From positions 1 to 29,911 of the forward strand of contig CALHZD010000036.1 in the NCBI GenBank assembly GCA_938040985.1: DNA of 29,911 nucleotides, in the 5' to 3' direction. This stretch comes from an uncultured Propionivibrio sp. (GTDB lineage Bacteria > Pseudomonadota > Gammaproteobacteria > Burkholderiales > Rhodocyclaceae). A program made the position numbers and the translations under genes. Below are positions 7,698 through 15,167 of this stretch, in pieces. Positions within the stretch are counted from its first letter, which is position 1; each line of letters opens with the position of its first letter. The notes below the pieces were generated by a model that did not search any database, was not told where the DNA came from, and saw only the letters and a list, made by a program, of their open reading frames with translations.

Positions 7698-7920
7698 AAT
7701 CGTTCCTAAAAATCGCAGGGGTGCCTTTGGCGGAATGTGCTGCCTTTGAAGCCGGGGAAGAGATAAGGCAGCTCGTCAGTGTGCGCGGCGCGGGGGCGAC
7801 GCTCAATGACGGCAGGTAGGACGGCGCGGCCGACGAACGCCTAGTCATGGGCCGGCATGAAACGCGCTGGCTGCGCGCTGATTGGGTGCGCGGGGCGGGC
7901 GAACACGGCGTCGGGGAAAG
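7698..7920 (-). pseudogene. Remnant of a second type-B carboxylesterase (3' end)
   Basis: Read on the minus strand this stretch repeats the end of the neighbouring esterase: FPDAVFARPAHPISAQPARF matches FTDSVFACPAHQTNAQLARF, and DELPYLFPGFKG matches YELPYLFPGFKG, then TFRQRHPCDF matches TFRQMHHCDF. In-frame stops and frame changes interrupt it, and about 55 codons between the GFKG and TFRQ blocks are deleted. At the DNA level 7742-7789 matches 6187-6234 at 46 of 48 positions, so the duplication or conversion is fairly recent. The upstream two thirds of the second gene are gone. Confidence 0.85.
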
Positions 7921-8059
7921 AGGACGAAAGGTTAAAGTTGCTGATGCTTGGGTTTTCAGTAATCATGACCGGCCGGTTGCGGCTACGGTCAGCCGGTATC
8001 AGCATCCTGTTCATCCGTTGAACAAGCTGATTTTTACCATCCCATACCAAGGAAACATT

Positions 8060-9259
8060 ATGAAAAGAACGACCCTCTACCTTGCCGCCGCCCTGCTCGC
8101 GGCCAGCCTCACACAAACTGCGCTGGCGCAGGCCTATCAGGCCAGCACGGCGGACAAACCGCTGAAAATCGTCAACCTCGCCGAGCTGGAAGCACAAGCG
8201 CAGCAAAGCATGGAAAAAGGCGCCTTCGGCTACGTGCGCGGCGGCGCGGAAAACGAGCAGTCCCTGCGCGAAAACACCAGCAGCTTCGATAAAAAATACA
8301 TCGAGCCGCGCATCCTTGCCGGGCTGGAAAAGAAAGACATCGACATGAGCAGCCGGCTGTTTAATATCCCGCTGACCCTGCCGGTCATCCAGGCGCCGAT
8401 GGCCGCCCACGGCCTCGCGCACGTGGATGGCGAACTGGCCACCGCGCGCGGCATGATTCAGGCCGGCTCTATCCCCGCCCTCAGCATCTACGGCAACAAA
8501 ACCATCGAAGACGTCGCCGCTGCCGTCGGCCCGGAAAAACCGTTCTTCTTCCAGCTCTACATGAGCAAAAACGACGACTTCAACCGCTTCACCCTCGACC
8601 GCGCCAAAAAACACGGCGCGAAAGCCATCATCCTCACCGTGGATGCGCCGGTCGGCGGCTACCGTGAAGACGACGTGCGCACCGACTTCAAATTCCCGCT
8701 CGGCTTCGCCAACCTCGAAGCCTTCCTCGCCACACAGAACGACGGCACCAAGACAGGTGCGGGCTCAGGCATCGGCGAAATCTTCGCCCAGGCCAAGCAG
8801 AACTTCACCCCAAAAGACATCGGTTATGTGAAAAAACTCTCTGGCCTGCCGGTCATCGTCAAAGGCGTACAATCGCCAAAAGATGCCGAAATCGCCATCA
8901 AAGCCGGCGCGGACGCCATCTGGGTTTCCAACCATGGCGGTCGCCAGCTCGGCAGCGCGCCGGCCACCTTTGACATCCTGCCCGCCATCGCCAAACAGGT
9001 GAACAAACGCGTCCCCATCATCTTTGACGGCGGCGTGCGGCGCGGCTCGCACGTCTTCAAGGCGCTCGCCAGCGGCGCGGATGTGGTCGCTGTCGGCCGC
9101 CCGATTTTCTACGGCTTGCACCTCGGCGGCGCCCAGGGCGTCAACTCCGTGATGGAACAGTTCAAAAAAGAACTCGCCATCAACATGATGCTGGCCGGCA
9201 CGCGCAACGTGAAAGAAATCCAGGCGAGCAAACTGCTGACAGAAGCCGATTTCCACTAA
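8060..9259 (+). CDS. Exported FMN-dependent alpha-hydroxy-acid oxidase/dehydrogenase (lactate-oxidase-like)
   Basis: The start at 8060 is preceded by AAGGAA and gives 399 residues. Residues 1-23 (MKRTTLYLAAALLAASLTQT plus ALA) form a Sec signal peptide. The mature part is an FMN-binding TIM barrel of the lactate oxidase/glycolate oxidase family: IQAPMAAHGLAH, FFFQLYMSKN, ILTVDAPVGGYREDD, then the active-site SNHGGRQL with its catalytic His and DGGVRRGSHVFKALASGADV for FMN phosphate binding, and GRPIFYGL. The family oxidises L-lactate or other 2-hydroxy acids; oxidases of this type give hydrogen peroxide. Most relatives are cytoplasmic, so the signal peptide is notable. The in-frame extension back to 7847 runs through the esterase remnant and is not used. 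Confidence 0.88.
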   Translation: MKRTTLYLAAALLAASLTQTALAQAYQASTADKPLKIVNLAELEAQAQQSMEKGAFGYVRGGAENEQSLRENTSSFDKKYIEPRILAGLEKKDIDMSSRLFNIPLTLPVIQAPMAAHGLAHVDGELATARGMIQAGSIPALSIYGNKTIEDVAAAVGPEKPFFFQLYMSKNDDFNRFTLDRAKKHGAKAIILTVDAPVGGYREDDVRTDFKFPLGFANLEAFLATQNDGTKTGAGSGIGEIFAQAKQNFTPKDIGYVKKLSGLPVIVKGVQSPKDAEIAIKAGADAIWVSNHGGRQLGSAPATFDILPAIAKQVNKRVPIIFDGGVRRGSHVFKALASGADVVAVGRPIFYGLHLGGAQGVNSVMEQFKKELAINMMLAGTRNVKEIQASKLLTEADFH

Positions 9260-9267
9260 TACCCATC

Positions 9268-9330
9268 CCGGAAAATCATCTGAGTAGGTTGGCGCGCCTT
9301 GCCGTATAACCTGTACGGCCTACGGCGCGC
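9268..9330. repeat. Dispersed intergenic repeat, copy 3
   Basis: The best-preserved copy: GGAAAATCATCTGAGTAGGT, then TGGCGCGCCTTGCCGTATAA, then CCTGTACGGCCTACGGCGCG and CC. The CCGTATAACCTGTACGG core is a near palindrome. Its left 34 bases closely match 13387-13420. Confidence 0.6.
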
Positions 9331-9388
9331 CTTCTTCCCCTTAATTCCTGTGGTTGGATGATTTAGCGTAAGCACTGAGGAGGCCATC

Positions 9389-9967
9389 ATGAAAATCCTG
9401 CTTCTCGACGGTGGTAAGGCCTTCGGTCACTCCGGAGGGCGCCTGAACCACACCTTGCACCAAACCGCCAAAGAAACTCTGACGGCGAACGGCCACGCCA
9501 TCCGGGAAACCGTCATCGACGGCGGCTACGACATTGCCGCCGAAATCGACAAATTCCTGTGGATGGACGCCGTCATCTGGCAAATGCCCGGCTGGTGGAT
9601 GCACGAACCGTGGATGGTGAAAAAATACATGGACGAAATCTTTACCACCGGCCACGGCAAGCTCTACCAGAGCGACGGCCGCCACCGCGTCAACCCCAGC
9701 GAAGGCTACGGCACGGGCGGACTGTTGCAGGGGCGCAAACACATGTTGTCGCTCACTTGGAACGCTCCCATTGAAGCCTTCACCCGCGCGGGCGATTTCT
9801 TTGGCGGCGTCGGCGTGGACGGCGTCTATCTGCACTTCCACAAGGCCAACGAATTTATCGGCCTCGCGCCGCTGCCGACCTTCCTCTGCAACGATGTCAT
9901 CAAGAACCCGCAGGTGGAAAAACATATCGCCGACTACCGTGCGCACCTGCAACGCGTGTTCGGCTAG
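9389..9967 (+). CDS. mdaB: MdaB-like NAD(P)H:quinone oxidoreductase (flavodoxin-2 fold)
   Basis: The 192-residue protein matches the length (193) and motifs of MdaB, an FAD-containing NADPH quinone reductase: MKILLLDGGKAFGHSGGRLN at the N-terminus, WQMPGWWMHEPWMVKKYMDE in the flavin-contacting region, and a GRKHMLSLTWNAP segment. It reduces quinones by two electrons, limiting oxidative stress. A strong GAGGAGG ribosome-binding site precedes the ATG, and an intrinsic terminator follows 17 bases after the stop. It lies just downstream of the lactate-oxidase-like gene, separated by a dispersed repeat; a quinone reductase next to a possible peroxide-producing enzyme may be a functional pairing, but that is inference. 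Confidence 0.88.
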   Translation: MKILLLDGGKAFGHSGGRLNHTLHQTAKETLTANGHAIRETVIDGGYDIAAEIDKFLWMDAVIWQMPGWWMHEPWMVKKYMDEIFTTGHGKLYQSDGRHRVNPSEGYGTGGLLQGRKHMLSLTWNAPIEAFTRAGDFFGGVGVDGVYLHFHKANEFIGLAPLPTFLCNDVIKNPQVEKHIADYRAHLQRVFG

Positions 9968-9984
9968 GCAGATTCCCCACGATA

Positions 9985-10010
9985 AAAACCGCCCCGAAGG
10001 GCGGTTTTTT
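9985..10010 (+). terminator. Intrinsic terminator of mdaB
   Basis: A perfect 10-bp stem AAAACCGCCC/GGGCGGTTTT with loop CGAA runs into six T. It is nearly the same sequence as the terminator at 17822-17850. Confidence 0.9.
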
Positions 10011-10056
10011 ATGCGCTTGGCGAGCCCAGTGTTTACGCCGCTTGGCGCGTGCCGTG

Positions 10057-10347
10057 TTAAAGGCCGGGTAGGGCAGCCGTGTCGAAGGCGTCGAAGTTTT
10101 GGCGCGGTCGCCGTTCGTTTCTATCCACTAGCGGCGTCGCAGCTGTAGCTGCCGAGGAGAGCGTGGGTCGTGGTTGTATGTATTTATGGAGTTTGGCAGG
10201 AGATGGGTGGCGGTCTTGCTGGCGGTAGCGTTAGGCTGAGATGGTATAGGGTGTGTTTTGCACGGTAGCGTTGGCTTCTACCAAGCGGTTGGTGAAGGCG
10301 GCCGGGGCCAGCGGGCGGTGGGGTAAAAGTTTTTGCAGGATATTCAT
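10057..10347 (-). pseudogene. Broken small ORF translationally coupled to the NERD-helicase gene
   Basis: The ATG at 10347 overlaps the helicase stop codon (ATGA), a layout typical of coupled genes. It encodes 38 residues beginning MNILQKLLPHRPLAPAAF and stops at TAA (10231-10233). The same frame then stays open for 57 more codons to TAA at 10057, ending NFDAFDTAALPGL. One stop codon thus splits a possible 95-residue protein. No family is recognised; the second part is basic and proline-rich. It could be a decayed partner of the helicase, a real 38-residue peptide, or chance. The rest of 10011-10343 shows no other gene. Confidence 0.45.
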
Positions 10348-12233
10348 GGGCTGGCTCTCAATTGGCTTAGCAAGCGGGTGTAGGTGTTCTCGCCAGCGGC
10401 GGTCAGCAGCAGGTGGTTTTGCGCGCGGGTCATACCAACGTAGAGCAGGCGGGCGTTTTGTTGGCGCTGTTCTTCGCTATCGTCATGCAAGGTGTCCACG
10501 CCGCTGATGATGACGCGCGGGAATTCACCGCCTTTGCTGCTGTGAATGGTACAGACCAGGATTTTATCCGGATCAGGGCGGTAGTGTTTGCGTTCGTCGC
10601 TACTGATGGGATTTTGCAGCGGGATGCCCGCCTGTTCCAGGGCCGCGCCGAGTTCTTTGCCTTGGTCTTTTCTGTGGTAGAGGACGGCAATGTCGCCGTA
10701 GGGCGTGCCCGCTGCGTGCCAGGCGCGGATGGCGTCGGTGATGGTGCGGATTTCTTCGCTGCGGTTGGCGGTTTGCCGGTATTCAGGCGCGATGCCGCTA
10801 TTGCCGCCGCCACTTTCGACGGCAATGATGGGAATGGGCTGCGCTTCATTTTCTGCGGTGTTTTCGTTTTCCTCGTCTTCTTCGCCGGTTTCTTCGCTGC
10901 TGATGGGGGTATCGGTCATAAAGCGGTGTTTAAAGTCATTGGCGTAGTGGCAGATTTCTTCACTGTTGCGGTAGTTCACACGCAGGATGCGGGTGCGTCC
11001 TTGTGCCTGGATGCCGACGGAAGTGAGCGAGAAGTCGATGCTGTGGCGATCAGCATAGAGGGTTTGCGCGTCGTCGTAGAGCAGCAGTAGTCGTTGTTCT
11101 TTGGCATCTGCGCCTTCCGGCATCTTGGCGAGCGCGCGCAGCCACTCTTCGGCGAAGTCGTGCCCTTCGTCAATCAGCACGGCATGGTATTGCCCTCCCG
11201 GGATTTTGCCGTCAATCACAGCAGCACAGATGGTTTCAGCCAGTTTATCGGCGTAGTTGCTGCTGCGCGGGATTTTGATGTCGTACTGCGTTTTCATCTG
11301 TGCGCACCAGTCATGGAAATGGCAGACTTCGATATTTGCCACATCGCCCAAACGGGCTTTAAGCAGGCTGGCCAGCAGGATGTTGTAGCAGACAACAAGA
11401 ATGGGTTTTTGGGGGCGGGCTTCAGCGAGCTGACGTACTCGGTGTTGCAGGATGATAGTCTTACCCGAGCCAGCGACACCGTGGATGACGCGGTGACCGT
11501 CGCCGAGTTCGCGCGCAAGGCGTTCCTGGGCTTTGTCCATGATTTTGATAGTTTCGACGCGGTCGGGGTCGGCTTTGAAGAGTTCTTCCTGGGCGTTGGC
11601 GATGTATTCGGGGTAGATGTGCGCACGCACGCGGCGGCATTGTTCGTCACTGAGTTTTACCGGGAATTTGTATGGCAGCATGCCGTGCAGTTTGGCAAGA
11701 AATTCGTGTCGGCTGAGGACGCCTTCGAGGATGTCTTCTTTGTACCAGGTGAGGTGCGGCGGGAAGCAGTCTCCCAAAAGTTTCCGCGCGGCTTCGCTGA
11801 TGCGACTGCGCTGCCAGTTGCACATCACCGCACCGAAACCCCAGGGGAAGCGCAGCTTGCCTTGATATTTGCCGTCTGCTTGGCACAGCAGGCTGTCTTT
11901 TTTCATGTGATCAATGACGGGGAAACAGCAGTCACGTGCCTGCTCAATGGGGTTGGCGGTTGTGGCGAGTTGGTCATCGCCGATTTTCAGGATTACGCTA
12001 TTTTTGTTTATGGTTTTGATGTTGCCCATATGCCAGTCCTTGATTTCCAAACACCACAAGCCGTGACTGGGGTGAAAAATGAGGAAATCCGGGTAGCGGC
12101 GATGTTCGCCATTGCTGGGGACGTTATACCAAACAAGGTAACCATCATCGAGGTAGTCGCGCAGCAGGCTAGCAAAGCGCCATTCGCCGACGGTCATTTT
12201 GCTTTTTTTCAGAGGGGTGAGGATTTGTGCCAC
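10344..12233 (-). CDS. NERD-domain nuclease fused to SF1 (UvrD/Rep-like) helicase
   Basis: The protein has 629 residues from a GTG start at 12233 preceded by GAAGG; an ATG at 12197 is the alternative. Residues about 15-120 are a NERD (nuclease-related) domain, with PDFLIF and the catalytic-type E-x-K in CLEIKDW. The helicase part shows Walker A HGVAGSGKT near 254, Walker B LIDEGHD, motif III-like LLYDDAQTLY, motif IV-like LRVNYRNSEEI, motif V VCTIHSSKGGEF and motif VI LLYVGMTRAQNHLLL, so all SF1A elements look intact. A short acidic insert (EETGEEDEENEN) lies between the two halves. Such proteins act on DNA; related nuclease-helicase fusions serve in phage defence, but the role here is unproven. 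The stop overlaps the start of a small broken ORF. Confidence 0.88.
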   Translation of the reverse strand: MAQILTPLKKSKMTVGEWRFASLLRDYLDDGYLVWYNVPSNGEHRRYPDFLIFHPSHGLWCLEIKDWHMGNIKTINKNSVILKIGDDQLATTANPIEQARDCCFPVIDHMKKDSLLCQADGKYQGKLRFPWGFGAVMCNWQRSRISEAARKLLGDCFPPHLTWYKEDILEGVLSRHEFLAKLHGMLPYKFPVKLSDEQCRRVRAHIYPEYIANAQEELFKADPDRVETIKIMDKAQERLARELGDGHRVIHGVAGSGKTIILQHRVRQLAEARPQKPILVVCYNILLASLLKARLGDVANIEVCHFHDWCAQMKTQYDIKIPRSSNYADKLAETICAAVIDGKIPGGQYHAVLIDEGHDFAEEWLRALAKMPEGADAKEQRLLLLYDDAQTLYADRHSIDFSLTSVGIQAQGRTRILRVNYRNSEEICHYANDFKHRFMTDTPISSEETGEEDEENENTAENEAQPIPIIAVESGGGNSGIAPEYRQTANRSEEIRTITDAIRAWHAAGTPYGDIAVLYHRKDQGKELGAALEQAGIPLQNPISSDERKHYRPDPDKILVCTIHSSKGGEFPRVIISGVDTLHDDSEEQRQQNARLLYVGMTRAQNHLLLTAAGENTYTRLLSQLRASP

Positions 12234-12387
12234 GGGGTGCCTTCTGTCGGTGATTAATAGGATGTCGGTGATGGTTAGGTGGTGAAAACTGCACGGGAAG
12301 ATTCGTTTATTTTACGCGGCTGCGGTTCATGATAAGCAGGTATTTTTGTCTGACGGAAGTGGTGGTTTTTCCCGGTGGTAGGTTGGC

Positions 12388-13359
12388 TCAAGCCTCGGAC
12401 ACAATCACTTCGTCAATGGGGCGGCGGAGCGAGTAGGGTTGTTCAGTGGCATAGCCGATGCGTAGCAGGATTTGCGGATAGGCGTGGCTGATGGGCAGCG
12501 TTTCGCGCAGTTCGGCGCGGATAGCCGCTACTTCGCAGGGCTGGTTGAGGAAGGCGCAGGCGAGGTTCGCAGCGCTCAGACGCAGCAGCAGGCGTTGCAG
12601 AACGCGGCCGGTAGCGATGCGTGCGGCGTTGTCGTCGCTGTCGCTGCTGATAAGGAGTAGATGCGAGGCGGCGGCGAGATGTTTGGCGTCGATTTTGTTC
12701 TGAGTTTTGCCATTCATCATGCTTTTGACGATGATTTTCGCCAGCCAGCGCGGCAGGTTGGGCGCGCCCAGCACGGCGTTGCTGATGCCGTCGTTGTGCG
12801 CCTCGCTATGTTTCCGGTTATAGCGTATCCAGCTCAGCAGTTCGTTTTTGAAGGCGGGATCGTTCATCTGTACGTCGTTACCCCGGCGGATGGCGTCGCC
12901 CAGTTGGGTGAAGGTCGGCGTGTTGCGGGCGAAAGCATGGATGTGGATGTTCGCGGTTGCTTCCGCCAGCAGGGTTTGCAGGACATCATCCGGCACCATC
13001 CGCCCGTCGCAGGTTGCGCGGTTGGTCTGGCGGCGCGTGATGCTGGCGGCGAGCGGATCAGAGGGCAGGGCATCATCTGCGCGCAGATGTACGTTAATGC
13101 GGCCGTCGGCGCCGATGGTCGCGGTGCTGGCGTAGTGCAGGGTGGTGGCGTGCAGGCAGAGGTTTTCCAGCGCGCAGCCGAGGCTGATGAGGAGTTCGCG
13201 CTGGTCGCCATCAACGGCGGGCAGTATCCGCGCCGGGTCGGGCAGGATGGTGATGCCATCGGCGGTGGCATAGAAACGCCAGGGCTGGCTGTTGTGTCCG
13301 GACGGTGCCCGGGTGGCGGCTGTGACCAGTTGACGAAAAACGGTGTCGTTGACGTTCAT
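12388..13359 (-). CDS. Acg-like nitroreductase-family protein
   Basis: The 323-residue protein starts at an ATG preceded by AAGGAGA. The N-terminal RAPSGHNSQPWRF is the flavin-binding motif of nitroreductases, and the length (about 320 rather than about 200) with two related halves fits the Acg (Rv2032)-like branch. Further conserved-type stretches are SLGCALENLCLHA and, in the second half, AARIATGRVLQRLLL and RIGYATEQPYSLRRP. The family binds or sequesters FMN and is linked to redox and stress responses; the true substrate is unknown. The NERD-helicase gene follows on the same strand after 154 bases, without an obvious terminator. Confidence 0.82.
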   Translation of the reverse strand: MNVNDTVFRQLVTAATRAPSGHNSQPWRFYATADGITILPDPARILPAVDGDQRELLISLGCALENLCLHATTLHYASTATIGADGRINVHLRADDALPSDPLAASITRRQTNRATCDGRMVPDDVLQTLLAEATANIHIHAFARNTPTFTQLGDAIRRGNDVQMNDPAFKNELLSWIRYNRKHSEAHNDGISNAVLGAPNLPRWLAKIIVKSMMNGKTQNKIDAKHLAAASHLLLISSDSDDNAARIATGRVLQRLLLRLSAANLACAFLNQPCEVAAIRAELRETLPISHAYPQILLRIGYATEQPYSLRRPIDEVIVSEA

Positions 13360-13386
13360 GAGGGTCTCCTTGCGGTTTGGTACACA

Positions 13387-13503
13387 TCCAGAAAATAATC
13401 TGAGTGTGTTGGCGCGCCTGAATGGGCACCCATAAAACCGTGTGGCGATTTTGATGGGACACCCGTGCCGTATTCCACATACTGTCTGCGGTGCGCCGCT
13501 GTC
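13387..13503. repeat. Dispersed intergenic repeat, copy 4, split by a 46-bp insertion
   Basis: The left part CCAGAAAATAATCTGAGTGT plus GTTGGCGCGCC matches copy 3; the right part TGCCGTATTCCACATACTGT plus CTGCGGTGCGCCG continues it. Between them about 46 bases have been inserted, and these have imperfect inverted ends (GGGCACCCATAAAA facing TTTTGATGGGACACCC). The remaining 13504-13626 shows no gene. Confidence 0.55.
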
Positions 13504-13626
13504 TCAGCAATGTCGGGCGGGCTTTAGCTCCCCATTTATATGATTTAGGCGGTAGCCAAGGCCCACCTTACGATCCGGCTCCATTTATCGCTGCGCTATA
13601 AATTGAGAGCCTATCTCGATACCCTA

Positions 13627-14619
13627 TTACCACTCAAAGGTTCTGCGTTTGCGGGTGCGGAAAGTCCAGCGTTCCGTTTGTTCCTTGCCGCCCTGGGTGT
13701 AGCGGAATTCGGCGGTATATTCGGTGTCGTAATCGAGCGGAGCGGGGGCGAACAGGGCAAATTCGTTCGCCTGCATCAGGCGGTTTCGGTCATTGGTGGC
13801 GGTGAGGATGGTCGGGTTGCGGATTTCGCCTTTGTTGGAACGCAGGGTGAAGGCGCGCATTTCCACGGGGGCCGTCGTGCCGTAAAAGGCGATGCTGACC
13901 GGGTTGCCGACGGCTTTCTTGCCGGGTATGGGGTTGGGGATTTCCTTGCCGTTGTAGGCAGGCTCGATGTTGCCGCCGGCGGGGTATTTGACCGCGCCGA
14001 TGTAGCGGTGTGGCACGGCATCCAACGGAATTTTTACCGCCTGGCCGTTGCATTCCATGGTGAGGACGTAGCGCTTGCTCGCTTGATTGCCCGCCTGCGC
14101 GCACAGCTCGCGTTCGCGGCGGCTGCCCTGCACGATGACGAAGGCAGCATGGCGGCCGCGCACCCAGGCGGCGCCCGCTTCGTCATGGTCGGGGTTGAGC
14201 AGGGCGAGGCGGTGATAAAGGGCGGTCATCAGGCCGTCGGTGCTGCGGATGCCGCTGCGCGCAAAGTTGCCGGCAGTGAGGTTTTCTACCACCGGAGCGG
14301 GGTAACCGGCGGCGGTGGCGCGCGTCTGCGGGTCAGCGCCGGTGTAGTACGGGTTGCGGCGGTTGTTTTCGCTGTGGCCGTGTGCGTCCTTGCCGAGGTA
14401 GGCGGCGTGGTTCTGCGCCGCTCTGTCCAGTGCAGGGCTGGGGCGCAATTCCTGCACTCCTGCCTGTGTCCGCCAGCGGTTGAGGCGTTCCAGCCCCGCT
14501 TTCGCTTCTTTGTTGGGGTCATAACGCCACTGCGAGAACCAGGCGATGCCGAGCAAGGCGGCGGCAAGCGGCAGCCATAATCTAACGATGCGCTGCATCA
14601 TGAAGGCGTGTTGCGACAT
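13627..14619 (-). CDS. Membrane-anchored CAP-domain (SCP/PR1-like) protein
   Basis: About 330 residues from ATG at 14619; ATG at 14601 or 14598 would fit equally, and no start has a clear ribosome-binding site. The N-terminus has a signal anchor (MQRIVRLWLPLAAALLGIAW). Residues about 40-190 form a CAP domain: LERLNRWRTQAGV, a His in QNHAAYLGKDAHGHSE, a Glu in APVVENLTAG, a second His-rich segment YHRLALLNPDHDEAG and the strand AFVIVQG. The C-terminal 130 residues contain a beta-rich region with IAFYG and YDTEYTAEFRYTQGGKE, as in bacterial CAP proteins with a trailing Ig-like domain. It is probably in the periplasm or cell envelope; the function of bacterial CAP proteins is mostly unknown. Confidence 0.8.
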   Translation of the reverse strand: MSQHAFMMQRIVRLWLPLAAALLGIAWFSQWRYDPNKEAKAGLERLNRWRTQAGVQELRPSPALDRAAQNHAAYLGKDAHGHSENNRRNPYYTGADPQTRATAAGYPAPVVENLTAGNFARSGIRSTDGLMTALYHRLALLNPDHDEAGAAWVRGRHAAFVIVQGSRRERELCAQAGNQASKRYVLTMECNGQAVKIPLDAVPHRYIGAVKYPAGGNIEPAYNGKEIPNPIPGKKAVGNPVSIAFYGTTAPVEMRAFTLRSNKGEIRNPTILTATNDRNRLMQANEFALFAPAPLDYDTEYTAEFRYTQGGKEQTERWTFRTRKRRTFEW

Positions 14620-14754
14620 GGGGGAGGATGAATTATGGATGAATGGCGGATTGTATAGTCGTTCCAAATAGGATTGATACCGCGTTGGCTCGTTTTGCCG
14701 AACTATCTGTACTGTTTTCGATGCACCGTCTTCTCAGCTTAATTCCTGGAATGG

Positions 14755-14974
14755 TTATGATTCGACGCTGCTTATAGGGCATTCCCCCCTGACTGCCTGT
14801 TCGAGCAGGCGCACGATGTTGAGCATAAACAGGCCGTATTTCATGCGCAAAGCGGCTTCGTGCTTTGCCGATGTACAGCATCGCCACCTGTTCCTGCATA
14901 GGCCTACTTTGCTGGCGGCATTTGACAATGGCGCTGCCGATGCGTTTAGCAATGTCGCTATGATTTAGGTTCAT
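14755..14974 (-). pseudogene. Frameshifted XRE-family helix-turn-helix regulator
   Basis: From ATG 14974 the frame reads MNLNHSDIAKRIGSAIVKCR, then MQEQVAMLYIGK, the usual first half of an XRE domain (compare TQEQVA in intact members). The second half continues in another frame as EAALRMKYGLFMLNIVRLLE plus QAVRGECPISSVES, matching the usual EAVSRMERG...P...RLLELA. The frame changes near 14855-14870, where a four-base GCAC insertion would explain it. The recognition helix is therefore broken. It lies divergent from the AEC transporter gene and could once have regulated it, but that is inference. Confidence 0.75.
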
Positions 14975-15057
14975 TTCTCTGTTTCTTTTGGCTCTTGCAG
15001 GCTGAATGCCCGACCTTTTGACGGAGTGGTTAAGAAGTTTTCGATGCGGTAAATCAT

Positions 15058-15086
15058 TTTCATAGTTTGGATAGAGGACGTACAAT
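15058..15086 (+). promoter_or_regulatory. Possible sigma-70 promoter of the transporter/malic enzyme pair
   Basis: TTTCAT (15058-15063) and TACAAT (15081-15086) are separated by 17 bases, about 80 bases before the transporter start. The -10 is one base from consensus, the -35 is weaker. Confidence 0.35.
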
Positions 15087-15167
15087 GCGACGACGCGTGC
15101 TGTCCTGTTACCGCCTGTATTGTGATTTTCCTTTCTTCTTCCGCCGGTTATGGCCGAGGCGCCACCC

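Noticed and set aside
7847..8059. N-terminal extension of the lactate-oxidase-like gene
   Set aside because: It runs through the esterase remnant on the other strand and would bury the signal peptide; AAGGAA supports the start at 8060.
13603..14580. Long plus-strand open frame opposite the CAP-domain gene
   Set aside because: The minus-strand protein has a signal anchor and CAP motifs; the opposite frame has low-complexity Gly/Ala/Val composition and no family likeness.
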